Notes: generated by a model from the sequence alone, not told the origin. Numbered from the stretch's first letter, positions 1-5,101 are shown. The stretch: DNA of 5,101 nt from JAVEVF01 sp034005175 (GCA_034005175.1 JAVEVF010000107.1:1-5101); one strand, 5' to 3'. Numbers and translations: made by a program.

Positions 1-647
1 CGCAGGAGATCACCGACCGCGGATTCGAGCATATCTGCGGCTATCTGCGACCAGGTGTCACCGAACGGGAGATCGCCATCGAGCTTGAGTCCTTCATGCG
101 CCGAGAGGGGAGCGAGGGCGTTGCGTTCCCGTCTATCGTGGCGAGCGGGCCGAACTCGGCGCTGCCGCACGCCCACGCCACTTCGCGCGCCATCGAATCT
201 GGCGACTTCGTGACGATGGACTTCGGGGCGCGTGCAGGGGGTTACTGCGCAGACATGACGCGAACCCTGGTCCTGGGCACCGCATCATCACGCCAACGTG
301 AGGTCTACGAGGCCGTGCTTGCAGCTCAGCTCGCCGGTATCGAGGCGGTACAGCCGGACCGTGCGGGCAAGGATATCGACGCCGCTGCGCGTGCAGTGCT
401 TATCGACGCGGGTCTCGGTGAGTACTTCGTACACGGTCTAGGGCATGGTGTGGGACTTGAGGTTCACGAGCTGCCTGGTGTAGGGATGTTCTCAGAAGAA
501 CCGGTTCGTCTCGGCAGCGTGGTAACGATGGAGCCAGGCGTGTATATCGAGTCGTTTGGCGGTGTTAGAATAGAAGATTCAGTGGTGGTGCAGGACGATG
601 GCGCACGTGTGCTGCCACAATCACCCAAGACGCTGATAGAGTTGTAG
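1..647 (+). CDS. M24-family Xaa-Pro-type metallopeptidase, C-terminal part (5' end outside window)
   Basis: This is a cytoplasmic dinuclear-metal peptidase of the pita-bread fold (aminopeptidase P/prolidase group), expected to cleave X-Pro bonds in peptides. The frame is open from base 3 to a TAG at 645-647, giving 214 visible residues; the start and the N-terminal creatinase-like domain lie upstream. All five M24 metal ligands are visible: Asp in MDFGA (codon 219-221), Asp in ADMTRT, the second His of HGLGHGVG, Glu in TMEPGVY and Glu in RIEDS. The conserved His residues of LPHAHAT and EVHE are also present, so the catalytic domain looks intact. The gene sits 45 bases upstream of efp. A proline-specific peptidase beside EF-P is a recurrent arrangement (yqhT-efp in B. 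subtilis). Aminopeptidase P and prolidase (PepQ) cannot be told apart from this fragment, so no symbol is given. The family call is certain; the exact substrate is not. Confidence 0.93.
   Translation, partial: QEITDRGFEHICGYLRPGVTEREIAIELESFMRREGSEGVAFPSIVASGPNSALPHAHATSRAIESGDFVTMDFGARAGGYCADMTRTLVLGTASSRQREVYEAVLAAQLAGIEAVQPDRAGKDIDAAARAVLIDAGLGEYFVHGLGHGVGLEVHELPGVGMFSEEPVRLGSVVTMEPGVYIESFGGVRIEDSVVVQDDGARVLPQSPKTLIEL
563..571 (+). promoter_or_regulatory. Possible extended -10 element upstream of efp, inside the peptidase gene
   Basis: TGTTAGAAT fits the extended -10 pattern TGn-TAnAAT. It lies about 120 bases before the efp start, with a predicted transcription start near 578. The hexamer is made by the codon pair AGA-ATA (567-572), both unusual in this GC-rich gene. 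I see no good TTGACA-like -35 box at 15-18 bases upstream, so the call rests on the extended -10 alone. Confidence 0.25.
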
Positions 648-670
648 GCCGCAGCAAGAGAGAAGCGGCC
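647..670 (+). other. Short inverted repeat between the peptidase gene and efp
   Basis: GGCCGC (647-652) and GCGGCC (665-670) are perfect reverse complements around a 12-base purine-rich loop. The repeat begins in the last base of the peptidase stop codon. No T-run follows, so it is not a standard intrinsic terminator. It could be an mRNA hairpin ahead of the efp ribosome-binding site, or chance in GC-rich DNA. Confidence 0.3.
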
Positions 671-679
671 AGGTGCGTG

Positions 680-685
680 AAGGAG
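680..685 (+). promoter_or_regulatory. Ribosome-binding site of efp
   Basis: AAGGAG lies 7 bases before a GTG at 693. Good spacing and the position of the EF-P homology fix this GTG as the start and show that GTG starts are used in this genome. Confidence 0.8.
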
Positions 686-692
686 ATGTCGA

Positions 693-1253
693 GTGCCAGT
701 CTCAACCGCGAACTTCAAGAACGGAATGTGCATCGTTCATGACAACAAACGCTGGGTGATCGTTGAATTCCAGCACGTGAAACCCGGAAAGGGCGGTGCG
801 TTCGTGCGCACCAAACTAAAGGAGCTCCAAACCGGGCGGATCGTAGACGTGACGTTTCGTGCAGGCGAGAAGTTCGATGACGTCCGAGTGGAAACCAAGC
901 GCATGCAGTATCTCTACAACGATGACGCGGCGTTTCACTTCATGGACGCCGAGACCTACGAGCAGTTCGAGCTTGATGCTGATTTCGTCGGAGACGCTGC
1001 ACGCTGGCTCTCGGAGAACGATGAGGTGCAAGTGATGTACGCTGGCGGCGACATGATGGGTGTGGAACCTCCGATGTTCGTGGAGCTCGAGGTCTCCGAT
1101 ACCGAACCCGGCTTCAAGGGCGACACTGTCCAGGGCGGCTCCAAGCCGGCCACGCTCTCGACTGGAGCGGTTGTGCAGGTCCCCATGTTCGTAGAAGTGG
1201 GCGACCGCCTGAAGATCGACACACGCGACGGGCGCTACATCACCCGCGTCTGA
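693..1253 (+). CDS. efp: Translation elongation factor P (EF-P)
   Basis: EF-P binds the ribosome between the P and E sites and promotes peptide-bond formation at polyproline stretches. The 186-residue length is normal for the family. The three barrels are visible: a KOW-like domain I (about 1-65) with the start FKNGM, a central OB domain II (about 67-128), and C-terminal OB domain III (about 130-186) with the signature around KPATLSTG and ending YITRV. The domain I loop that reaches the P-site tRNA reads KPGKGGAFVR, with Lys33 at the position of the modified Lys34 of E. coli and Lys32 of B. subtilis. The loop is PGKGG, not the PGKGP described for many Actinobacteria, so a lysine modification cannot be excluded. 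No modification enzyme is encoded in the window. The gene starts with GTG behind a good AAGGAG and ends 36 bases before pycB. Confidence 0.98.
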   Translation: MPVSTANFKNGMCIVHDNKRWVIVEFQHVKPGKGGAFVRTKLKELQTGRIVDVTFRAGEKFDDVRVETKRMQYLYNDDAAFHFMDAETYEQFELDADFVGDAARWLSENDEVQVMYAGGDMMGVEPPMFVELEVSDTEPGFKGDTVQGGSKPATLSTGAVVQVPMFVEVGDRLKIDTRDGRYITRV

Positions 1254-1276
1254 CGTTGTTGGCCTGACTGCTAAGA

Positions 1277-1281
1277 GAGGA
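1277..1281 (+). promoter_or_regulatory. Ribosome-binding site of the pycB-accB fusion gene
   Basis: GAGGA, within the longer purine run AAGAGAGGA (1273-1281), lies 8 bases before ATG 1290. This supports 1290 as the start. The carboxyltransferase homology (IRIMDTTLRDAHQS) begins within the first few residues. No clear promoter is visible in the 36-base gap after efp. Confidence 0.65.
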
Positions 1282-1289
1282 CGCCTGCG

Positions 1290-3167
1290 ATGCGCCCGAT
1301 ACGCATAATGGACACTACGCTACGCGACGCTCACCAGTCGCTGTGGGCGACACGCATGGAAGTCGCGGACATGCTTCCCATCCTCGACAAGATGGATTCG
1401 GTGGGCTACTGGTCGCTTGAGGTGTGGGGTGGGGCGACCTTCGACGCGGCGCTGCGCTTTCTGAACGAGAATCCCTGGGAGCGCTTGCGCGTCATCAAGA
1501 AGTACTGTCCGCGTACCCCGCTTCAGATGTTGTTGCGTGGCCAGAACCTGGTGGGCTACCGACATTACTCCGACGAGATCGTGACGAGGTTCGTGCATGC
1601 TTCGAAGCGAAACGGCATCGACGTCTTTCGTATCTTCGACGCGCTCAACGACATCCGCAATGTCGAGGTCTCGGCCGAGGCTGTCAAGGAGTGCGGCGGG
1701 ATCTTCGAAGGTGCCATCAGCTACACGGTAAGCCCGGTCCATACGCTTGACACCTACATCGAATACGCGCTGGCGCTCAAGGAACTTGGTGCTGACACCA
1801 TCGCCATCAAGGATATGGCCGGCATGCTTACGCCCTTCCGCACGGAGAAGATGGTGCGTGCGCTCAAAGAAGAAGTCGGCTTGCCCGTGCATGTGCACTG
1901 CCACTACATCGGGGGCATGGCGCCCATGAACTACCTCAAGGCCGCCGAGGCTGGCGCCGACATCATCGACACGGCGGTTGTGGCGGTCGCGTTTGGCAAC
2001 AGCCAGCCGGCGGTGGAGATGATCGTGGCAGCCCTCCAGGAAAGCCCGTACGATACGGGGCTCGACCTCGACCTGCTCTTCGAGATCGCTGCGTACTGGG
2101 AGGACATCCGCGAGCGCAAGAAGCTCAAGCGCGGGGTGACCTCGCTCATGCATATGGAGGTCTTCAGCCACCAGGTGCCGGGAGGCATGCTCTCCAACCT
2201 CATCAGCCAGCTCGAGCTGCAGAAGGCCACTGAGCGCCTTCCTGACGTGCTCAAGGAGATTCCGAGGGTACGTGCCGAGGTGGGTTACCCTCCGCTCGTC
2301 ACGCCGCTCTCTCAGATCGTGGGCACTCAGGCCGTCATCAATGTGCTGACCGGCAAGCGCTGGGCGGTTGTTCCGCAGGAGATGAAGGACTACATCCGTG
2401 GGCTGTACGGCAAGGCCCCGGGCGCGATGAATCCCGAGATCGTCGAAAAAGTGCTTGGCAAGGAAGAGCCGCTCGCACCCGACGTGCGTCCTGGCTCGCT
2501 CGTCACCACTACATATGCCGAGGTCGAGGCGGAGATCGGCGACCTTGCGCACAGCGAAGAAGACGTATTGATGTACGCGCTCTTCCCCAACGAAGCACGC
2601 AACTACCTCACGCTACATCAGGAAGGTGCGGAAAGCGCGGTCTTCATGATGGGTGAGGAGATCGACACCGTCAGGAAGGACAGCTCCGTGGATGTCAACC
2701 AGATCCGAGAGCTCATCAAGATCGTTGAGCTAAGCGAGGTAAACGAGGTCATGGTCGAGGAGGGTGGCGCGAAGGTCGTTGTGCGCCGTGGGGCACCCGG
2801 GGCGGTCGTGGAGTCCGCAGCGCCTGCTGCTGGGGGCGACGCGTCCAAGCCCGCTGAGGGTGGGGGATCTGCCGACACTCCCACCGATGTGACTGTGCAT
2901 GACGCCTCCGAACGTCCCGCATCGTGGAAGAGCATCGTGGCGCCGATGGTGGGCACCTTCTACCGCTCGCCCTCTCCGGGCGCTGATGCGTTCGTGGCGG
3001 TAGGCGATGCGGTAGAAGAAGGCCAGGCGCTCTGTATTCTGGAGGCCATGAAGCTTATGAATGAGATCACTGCCGAGGAACCTGGCGTCATCCGCGAGAT
3101 CACAGTGGGCAACGCAGAGCCCGTTGAGTACGGCACTGTGCTCTTCTACTACGAACCGCTCGGGTAG
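1290..3167 (+). CDS. pycB: PycB/OadA-type carboxyltransferase fused to a complete AccB biotin carrier
   Basis: This 625-residue protein probably moves CO2 from carboxybiotin to pyruvate, giving oxaloacetate as the second subunit of a two-subunit pyruvate carboxylase with the adjacent AccC. Residues 1 to about 445 form the carboxyltransferase TIM barrel and its C-terminal region. Residues matching the known pyruvate carboxylase active site are present: Arg12, Asp13 and Gln16 (RDAHQS), Arg83 (LLRGQN), Tyr90, Lys174 (IKDMAG, carbamylated in the family), His203 and His205 (HCH), and Thr338 and Ser341 (VTPLSQIVG). Residues 467-625 are AccB-like: an N-terminal stretch (IRELIKIVE), a Pro/Ala/Gly-rich linker (about 502-545), and a biotinyl domain with an AccB 'thumb' (TFYRSPSPGADAF) and biotin-accepting Lys588 in EAMKLM. 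The OadA/PycB carrier normally lacks the thumb, so this looks like a fusion with accB. No oadB or oadG lies nearby, which argues against a sodium-pumping decarboxylase. Transcarboxylase or decarboxylase roles remain possible. Confidence 0.9.
   Translation: MRPIRIMDTTLRDAHQSLWATRMEVADMLPILDKMDSVGYWSLEVWGGATFDAALRFLNENPWERLRVIKKYCPRTPLQMLLRGQNLVGYRHYSDEIVTRFVHASKRNGIDVFRIFDALNDIRNVEVSAEAVKECGGIFEGAISYTVSPVHTLDTYIEYALALKELGADTIAIKDMAGMLTPFRTEKMVRALKEEVGLPVHVHCHYIGGMAPMNYLKAAEAGADIIDTAVVAVAFGNSQPAVEMIVAALQESPYDTGLDLDLLFEIAAYWEDIRERKKLKRGVTSLMHMEVFSHQVPGGMLSNLISQLELQKATERLPDVLKEIPRVRAEVGYPPLVTPLSQIVGTQAVINVLTGKRWAVVPQEMKDYIRGLYGKAPGAMNPEIVEKVLGKEEPLAPDVRPGSLVTTTYAEVEAEIGDLAHSEEDVLMYALFPNEARNYLTLHQEGAESAVFMMGEEIDTVRKDSSVDVNQIRELIKIVELSEVNEVMVEEGGAKVVVRRGAPGAVVESAAPAAGGDASKPAEGGGSADTPTDVTVHDASERPASWKSIVAPMVGTFYRSPSPGADAFVAVGDAVEEGQALCILEAMKLMNEITAEEPGVIREITVGNAEPVEYGTVLFYYEPLG
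2673..2680 (+). promoter_or_regulatory. Internal Shine-Dalgarno-like site before an in-frame GTG at 2688
   Basis: AGGAAGGA lies inside the fusion gene, 7 bases before GTG 2688-2690 (Val467), which is in frame. The GTG falls exactly where AccB homology begins. It is at least as good as the ribosome-binding sites of the annotated genes here. It may be chance from the Arg-Lys-Asp codons that encode it. Confidence 0.45.
2688..3167 (+). CDS. accB: Possible internal-start product: stand-alone AccB biotin carboxyl carrier protein
   Basis: Translation from GTG 2688 would give a 159-residue protein in the same frame as the fusion, sharing its stop. It would carry the full AccB layout: the N-terminal stretch QIRELIKIVE, a low-complexity mobile linker, and the biotinyl domain with thumb and biotinyl Lys122 (Lys588 of the fusion). 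Free-standing AccB proteins are usually about 150-160 residues, so the length fits. The product would serve acetyl-CoA carboxylase with AccC and with AccA/AccD encoded elsewhere. The gene occupies the accB slot upstream of accC in the B. subtilis order. The homology and the frame are seen; the use of this start is inference. The alternative is that only the long fusion is made. Confidence 0.4.
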   Translation: MDVNQIRELIKIVELSEVNEVMVEEGGAKVVVRRGAPGAVVESAAPAAGGDASKPAEGGGSADTPTDVTVHDASERPASWKSIVAPMVGTFYRSPSPGADAFVAVGDAVEEGQALCILEAMKLMNEITAEEPGVIREITVGNAEPVEYGTVLFYYEPLG

Positions 3168-3171
3168 GCGC

Positions 3172-4545
3172 ATGTTCACGAAGATACTCATCGCGAACCG
3201 TGCCGAGGTGGCGTTGCGCATCATCCGTGCGTGCAAGGAGATGGGTATTGCGACGGTGGCGGTGTACTCAGAGGCCGACCGTGACTGCCTGCACGCACGG
3301 ATGGCCGATGAGGCGGTGTGCATCGGTCCACCTGCGAGCACGCAGTCGTACCTCAACATGCCCAACATCATCTCAGCCGCTCTCACCACCGGTGCCGAGG
3401 CCATCCATCCCGGTTACGGGTTTCTCGCTGAGAACGCGAAGTTCGCGCGCGCGGTCGCCGATTCAGGGTTGACCTTCATCGGCCCATCACCCGAGGCAAT
3501 CGAGCGTATGGGTGACAAGGCGGCGGCGCGAAGCACGATGATGCAGGCAGGTGTTCCGTGCGTGCCGGGCTCCGACGGTCCGGTGGAAACCGCAGACGAG
3601 GCGTTGGCCTTTGCTGAGACGGCAGGATTCCCTGTGCTCATCAAGGCCGCGGCTGGCGGCGGTGGCAAGGGCATGCGAGTGGTGAACGAGCCCGCGCAGC
3701 TGGCGGCGCAGTTCGCCGCCGCACGAAACGAGGCCGCTGCGGCATTTGGAAACGATGCGGTGTACATCGAGCGCTATCTCGCACGTCCGCGGCACATCGA
3801 GTTCCAAGTGCTCGCTGACACACATGGCAACGCTGTGCACCTTTTCGAGCGTGATTGCTCGATCCAACGCCGTCACCAGAAGCTCATCGAAGAAGCGCCC
3901 AGCCCCGCGCTCACGCCTGAGCTGCGCTCGGCGATGGGAGACGCGGCGTTGTTGGCGGTGCGTGCCGTCGGCTATGTCAATGCAGGTACGGTGGAGTTCC
4001 TGCTCGATACCGACGGGTCGTTCTACTTCATGGAGATGAACACGCGCGTGCAGGTCGAACACCCTGTCACAGAGGAGATCTCTGGCGTCGATATCGTGAA
4101 GGAGCAGATCCGCATCGCCGCTGGAGAGGGGATGAAACACGCCGATCAGCAGGATGTGAGACTTCGGGGGCACGCGATGGAGTTTCGCATCAATGCCGAA
4201 GATCCCGCGCATGACTTCCGCCCAAACCCCGGCGAGGTCAGCATCTACAATCCGCCTGGCGGCCCAGGGGTACGTGTGGATAGCCACCTGTACTCGGGCT
4301 ATTTCGTTCCGCCGTACTACGATTCACTCCTCGGCAAGCTCATCGTGTGGGGCGAGACACGTGCAGAGGCGCTTGCCCGTGCACGACGCGCACTCGATGA
4401 GTTCATCATCGTCGGTATCCCCACCACCATTCCGTTTCATCAGGCGGTCATCGAGACCGAGGCGTTTGCGAGCGGGGACGTCTATACTGACTTCGTTGAC
4501 ACGCATATGACGCCGAGATCAGCGGTCGCAGAAGACGAGGTGTGA
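3172..4545 (+). CDS. accC: Biotin carboxylase (acetyl-CoA/pyruvate carboxylase subunit)
   Basis: This enzyme uses ATP and bicarbonate to carboxylate the biotin on the carrier domain encoded just upstream. The 457-residue length is normal. Domain order is clear: an N-terminal pre-ATP-grasp domain starting FTKILIANR, the ATP-grasp domain with Lys116, Lys158 and the glycine-rich loop AAAGGGGKGMR (159-169), then His208, His235-Gln236-Lys237, Glu275, Glu288, Asn290, and the catalytic RVQVEHP (292-298), and a C-terminal domain with FRINAED. Start 3172 is chosen because homology begins at once; an in-frame ATG at 3061 would add 37 unrelated residues inside the carrier-domain coding region. The gene follows pycB after 4 bases with no clear Shine-Dalgarno, which suggests translational coupling and balanced amounts of the two subunits. 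An oddity is NRAEVALR, where the family usually has NRGEIALR. It could serve as PycA, AccC or both; sequence alone does not decide. Confidence 0.97.
   Translation: MFTKILIANRAEVALRIIRACKEMGIATVAVYSEADRDCLHARMADEAVCIGPPASTQSYLNMPNIISAALTTGAEAIHPGYGFLAENAKFARAVADSGLTFIGPSPEAIERMGDKAAARSTMMQAGVPCVPGSDGPVETADEALAFAETAGFPVLIKAAAGGGGKGMRVVNEPAQLAAQFAAARNEAAAAFGNDAVYIERYLARPRHIEFQVLADTHGNAVHLFERDCSIQRRHQKLIEEAPSPALTPELRSAMGDAALLAVRAVGYVNAGTVEFLLDTDGSFYFMEMNTRVQVEHPVTEEISGVDIVKEQIRIAAGEGMKHADQQDVRLRGHAMEFRINAEDPAHDFRPNPGEVSIYNPPGGPGVRVDSHLYSGYFVPPYYDSLLGKLIVWGETRAEALARARRALDEFIIVGIPTTIPFHQAVIETEAFASGDVYTDFVDTHMTPRSAVAEDEV
4537..4540 (+). promoter_or_regulatory. Ribosome-binding site of the Asp23-family gene, inside the end of accC
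   Basis: GAGG lies 6 bases before ATG 4547 and is read as codons near the accC C-terminus. The accC stop (4543-4545) and this ATG are one base apart, so the two genes are probably coupled. Confidence 0.55.
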
Positions 4546-4546
4546 G

Positions 4547-4888
4547 ATGAGTGACGAGATCACGCTCGAGGGGATGAAGATCGTGCCTTCCGTCCTCGAT
4601 ACGATCGTGACGATGGCCATCGAAGACGTCGAGGGTGTCGCACGTTCGTCATCTGGGCAAGGGCTTGGTGGGCTCGTGAACCGTGCGGCGGGCAAAGCGG
4701 TGGATTTCGCGCTTGCCGAGGACGGCCGCCTCGCGATCTCTGTTCATATCATGGCCATCTACGGCACTCCCCTCAAAGAGCTTGGGACGAGCGTCAAAGA
4801 GGCGGTTTCTGATGCCATCAGAAGTCAGGTAGGTGCCGAGGTGGCTTCGGTCGATGTGTTCATCGATAGCATCGAGTTCCCTGAGTGA
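4547..4888 (+). CDS. Asp23/Gls24 (DUF322) family protein, YqhY-type
   Basis: This is a small 113-residue protein of the Asp23/Gls24 family. The N-terminal family motif is visible in KIVPSVLDTIVTMAIEDVEGV (residues 11-31 region), followed by a short Gly/Ser-rich turn, a strand-rich middle (LAISVHIMAIYGTPL), an amphipathic helix (KELGTSVKEAVSDAI) and a closing strand VDVFIDSIEF. There is no signal peptide or membrane segment, so it should be cytoplasmic. The biochemical role of the family is not settled. In B. subtilis, yqhY lies beside accB-accC, and its loss selects mutations in acetyl-CoA carboxylase genes, which points to control of that enzyme. The same position here, one base after accC, supports a similar role by context. 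The alternative is a general cell-envelope stress role like that of staphylococcal Asp23. Confidence 0.9.
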   Translation: MSDEITLEGMKIVPSVLDTIVTMAIEDVEGVARSSSGQGLGGLVNRAAGKAVDFALAEDGRLAISVHIMAIYGTPLKELGTSVKEAVSDAIRSQVGAEVASVDVFIDSIEFPE

Positions 4889-5101
4889 GCGCGAGCGGTC
4901 GAACGGGTTCTCCTGCAGACAGGATGCAGGAGCGCAGCAGGGCACGCCTTCAGGCGCTGCAGATCCTCTACCAAAGCGATATCACAGGCGTGTCGGCCAA
5001 CTCCATCCTTGACGAGAAGGCGTACAACACCGAGGACGGTGAGCCCTCTGAGTTCTGCCGCTCGTTGGTCATCGGTAGCGAGAGCCATGCGACCGAGATC
5101 G
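4885..5101 (+). CDS. nusB: Transcription antitermination factor NusB, N-terminal part (3' end outside window)
   Basis: NusB with NusE (S10) binds boxA RNA and forms part of the antitermination complex on rRNA operons. The first helix, with RSRARLQALQILYQSDITG, and the later segment FCRSLVIGSESH match the N-terminal half of the helical NusB fold. The frame stays open to the window end, with 72 residues visible from GTG 4885. Two starts are possible. GTG 4885 overlaps the previous stop as GTGA, typical of coupling, and adds 13 polar residues. ATG 4924 (residue 14) gives a more typical NusB N-terminus but has no well-spaced Shine-Dalgarno and lies in a perfect hairpin. I prefer 4885, weakly. The position after the Asp23-family gene matches yqhY-nusB in B. 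subtilis. Confidence 0.88.
   Translation, partial: MSASGRTGSPADRMQERSRARLQALQILYQSDITGVSANSILDEKAYNTEDGEPSEFCRSLVIGSESHATEI
4910..4932 (+). promoter_or_regulatory. Perfect hairpin over the alternative ATG start of nusB
   Basis: CTCCTGCA (4910-4917) and TGCAGGAG (4925-4932) are perfect reverse complements with a 7-base loop, GACAGGA. The A of ATG 4924 is the last loop base and its TG lies in the 3' stem. No T-run follows, so it is not a terminator. It either hides the ATG from ribosomes or is a structure in the coding region if GTG 4885 is used. Confidence 0.5.

Noticed and set aside
96..647. ATG 96 as the start of the peptidase
   Set aside because: The frame is open and M24-like from base 3, so ATG 96 is an internal Met and the gene begins outside the window.
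647..670. Intrinsic terminator after the peptidase gene
   Set aside because: There is an inverted repeat but no T-run, and a gene with a good ribosome-binding site follows at once.
1254..1289. Promoter or riboswitch between efp and pycB
   Set aside because: The gap is only 36 bases and shows a ribosome-binding site but no matching -35/-10 pair, and it is too short for a known riboswitch.
1986..2009. Loss of the catalytic threonine of pyruvate carboxylase because residue 237 is Asn in FGNSQP
   Set aside because: Counting from the HxH pair, the catalytic Thr of pyruvate carboxylase corresponds to Thr338 in VTPLSQ, 133 residues further on, and it is conserved. Asn237 is a motif change but not the loss of that residue.
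1320..2552. Long open frame of 410 codons on the minus strand opposite the carboxyltransferase
   Set aside because: The plus strand is a clear, conserved enzyme with active-site motifs. The antisense frame runs in register with GC-rich codons, shows no recognisable protein pattern, and is a usual shadow of high-GC coding DNA.
3061..3171. Longer accC start at ATG 3061 adding 37 residues
   Set aside because: The extra residues overlap the biotinyl-domain coding region in another frame and have no AccC homology. FTKILIANR directly after ATG 3172 is the family N-terminus.
2730..3404. Minus-strand open frame of 224 codons across the pycB-accC junction
   Set aside because: It is opposite two well-supported genes and shows no motif or convincing start signal, so it is treated as a shadow.

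Overview
The window is a single, tightly packed, plus-strand gene string from a GC-rich bacterium. In order it carries the C-terminal part of an M24-family Xaa-Pro-type peptidase, translation elongation factor P (efp), a carboxyltransferase/biotin-carrier fusion annotated here as pycB, biotin carboxylase (accC), an Asp23/Gls24 (YqhY-type) protein, and the start of nusB. The intergenic gaps are 45, 36, 4 and 1 bases, followed by a likely 4-base overlap, so one transcription unit is plausible. No mobile element, CRISPR array, tRNA or rRNA is visible, and no stretch above 50 bases lacks a gene.

The order peptidase-efp-(accB)-accC-yqhY-nusB matches the well-known Bacillus subtilis neighbourhood (yqhT-efp-spoIIIA-accB-accC-yqhY-nusB), without the sporulation operon. 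High GC, the EF-P sequence and a PycB-type gene at this place suggest a Coriobacteriia-like actinobacterial lineage or a GC-rich Firmicute relative. This placement is inference from sequence feel and synteny, not from a search.

The most interesting part is 1290-3167. In B. subtilis the accB position holds a simple biotin carrier. Here it holds a 625-residue protein whose first ~445 residues are a pyruvate/oxaloacetate carboxyltransferase and whose last ~159 residues are a complete AccB, including AccB's own N-terminal helix, Pro/Ala/Gly-rich linker and 'thumb'. At the exact boundary where AccB homology begins there is an in-frame GTG (2688) preceded at 7 bases by AGGAAGGA. The gene may therefore make two products: the long fusion for pyruvate carboxylation and a stand-alone AccB for acetyl-CoA carboxylase. 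Both would be charged by the one biotin carboxylase encoded next door. That would join anaplerosis and fatty-acid synthesis at a single carrier, with the YqhY-type protein, linked to acetyl-CoA carboxylase control in B. subtilis, encoded directly downstream.

Smaller points of interest are a perfect 8-bp hairpin over the candidate ATG of nusB, an extended -10-like element built from rare codons inside the peptidase gene upstream of efp, and an EF-P loop with PGKGG instead of the PGKGP described for many Actinobacteria.
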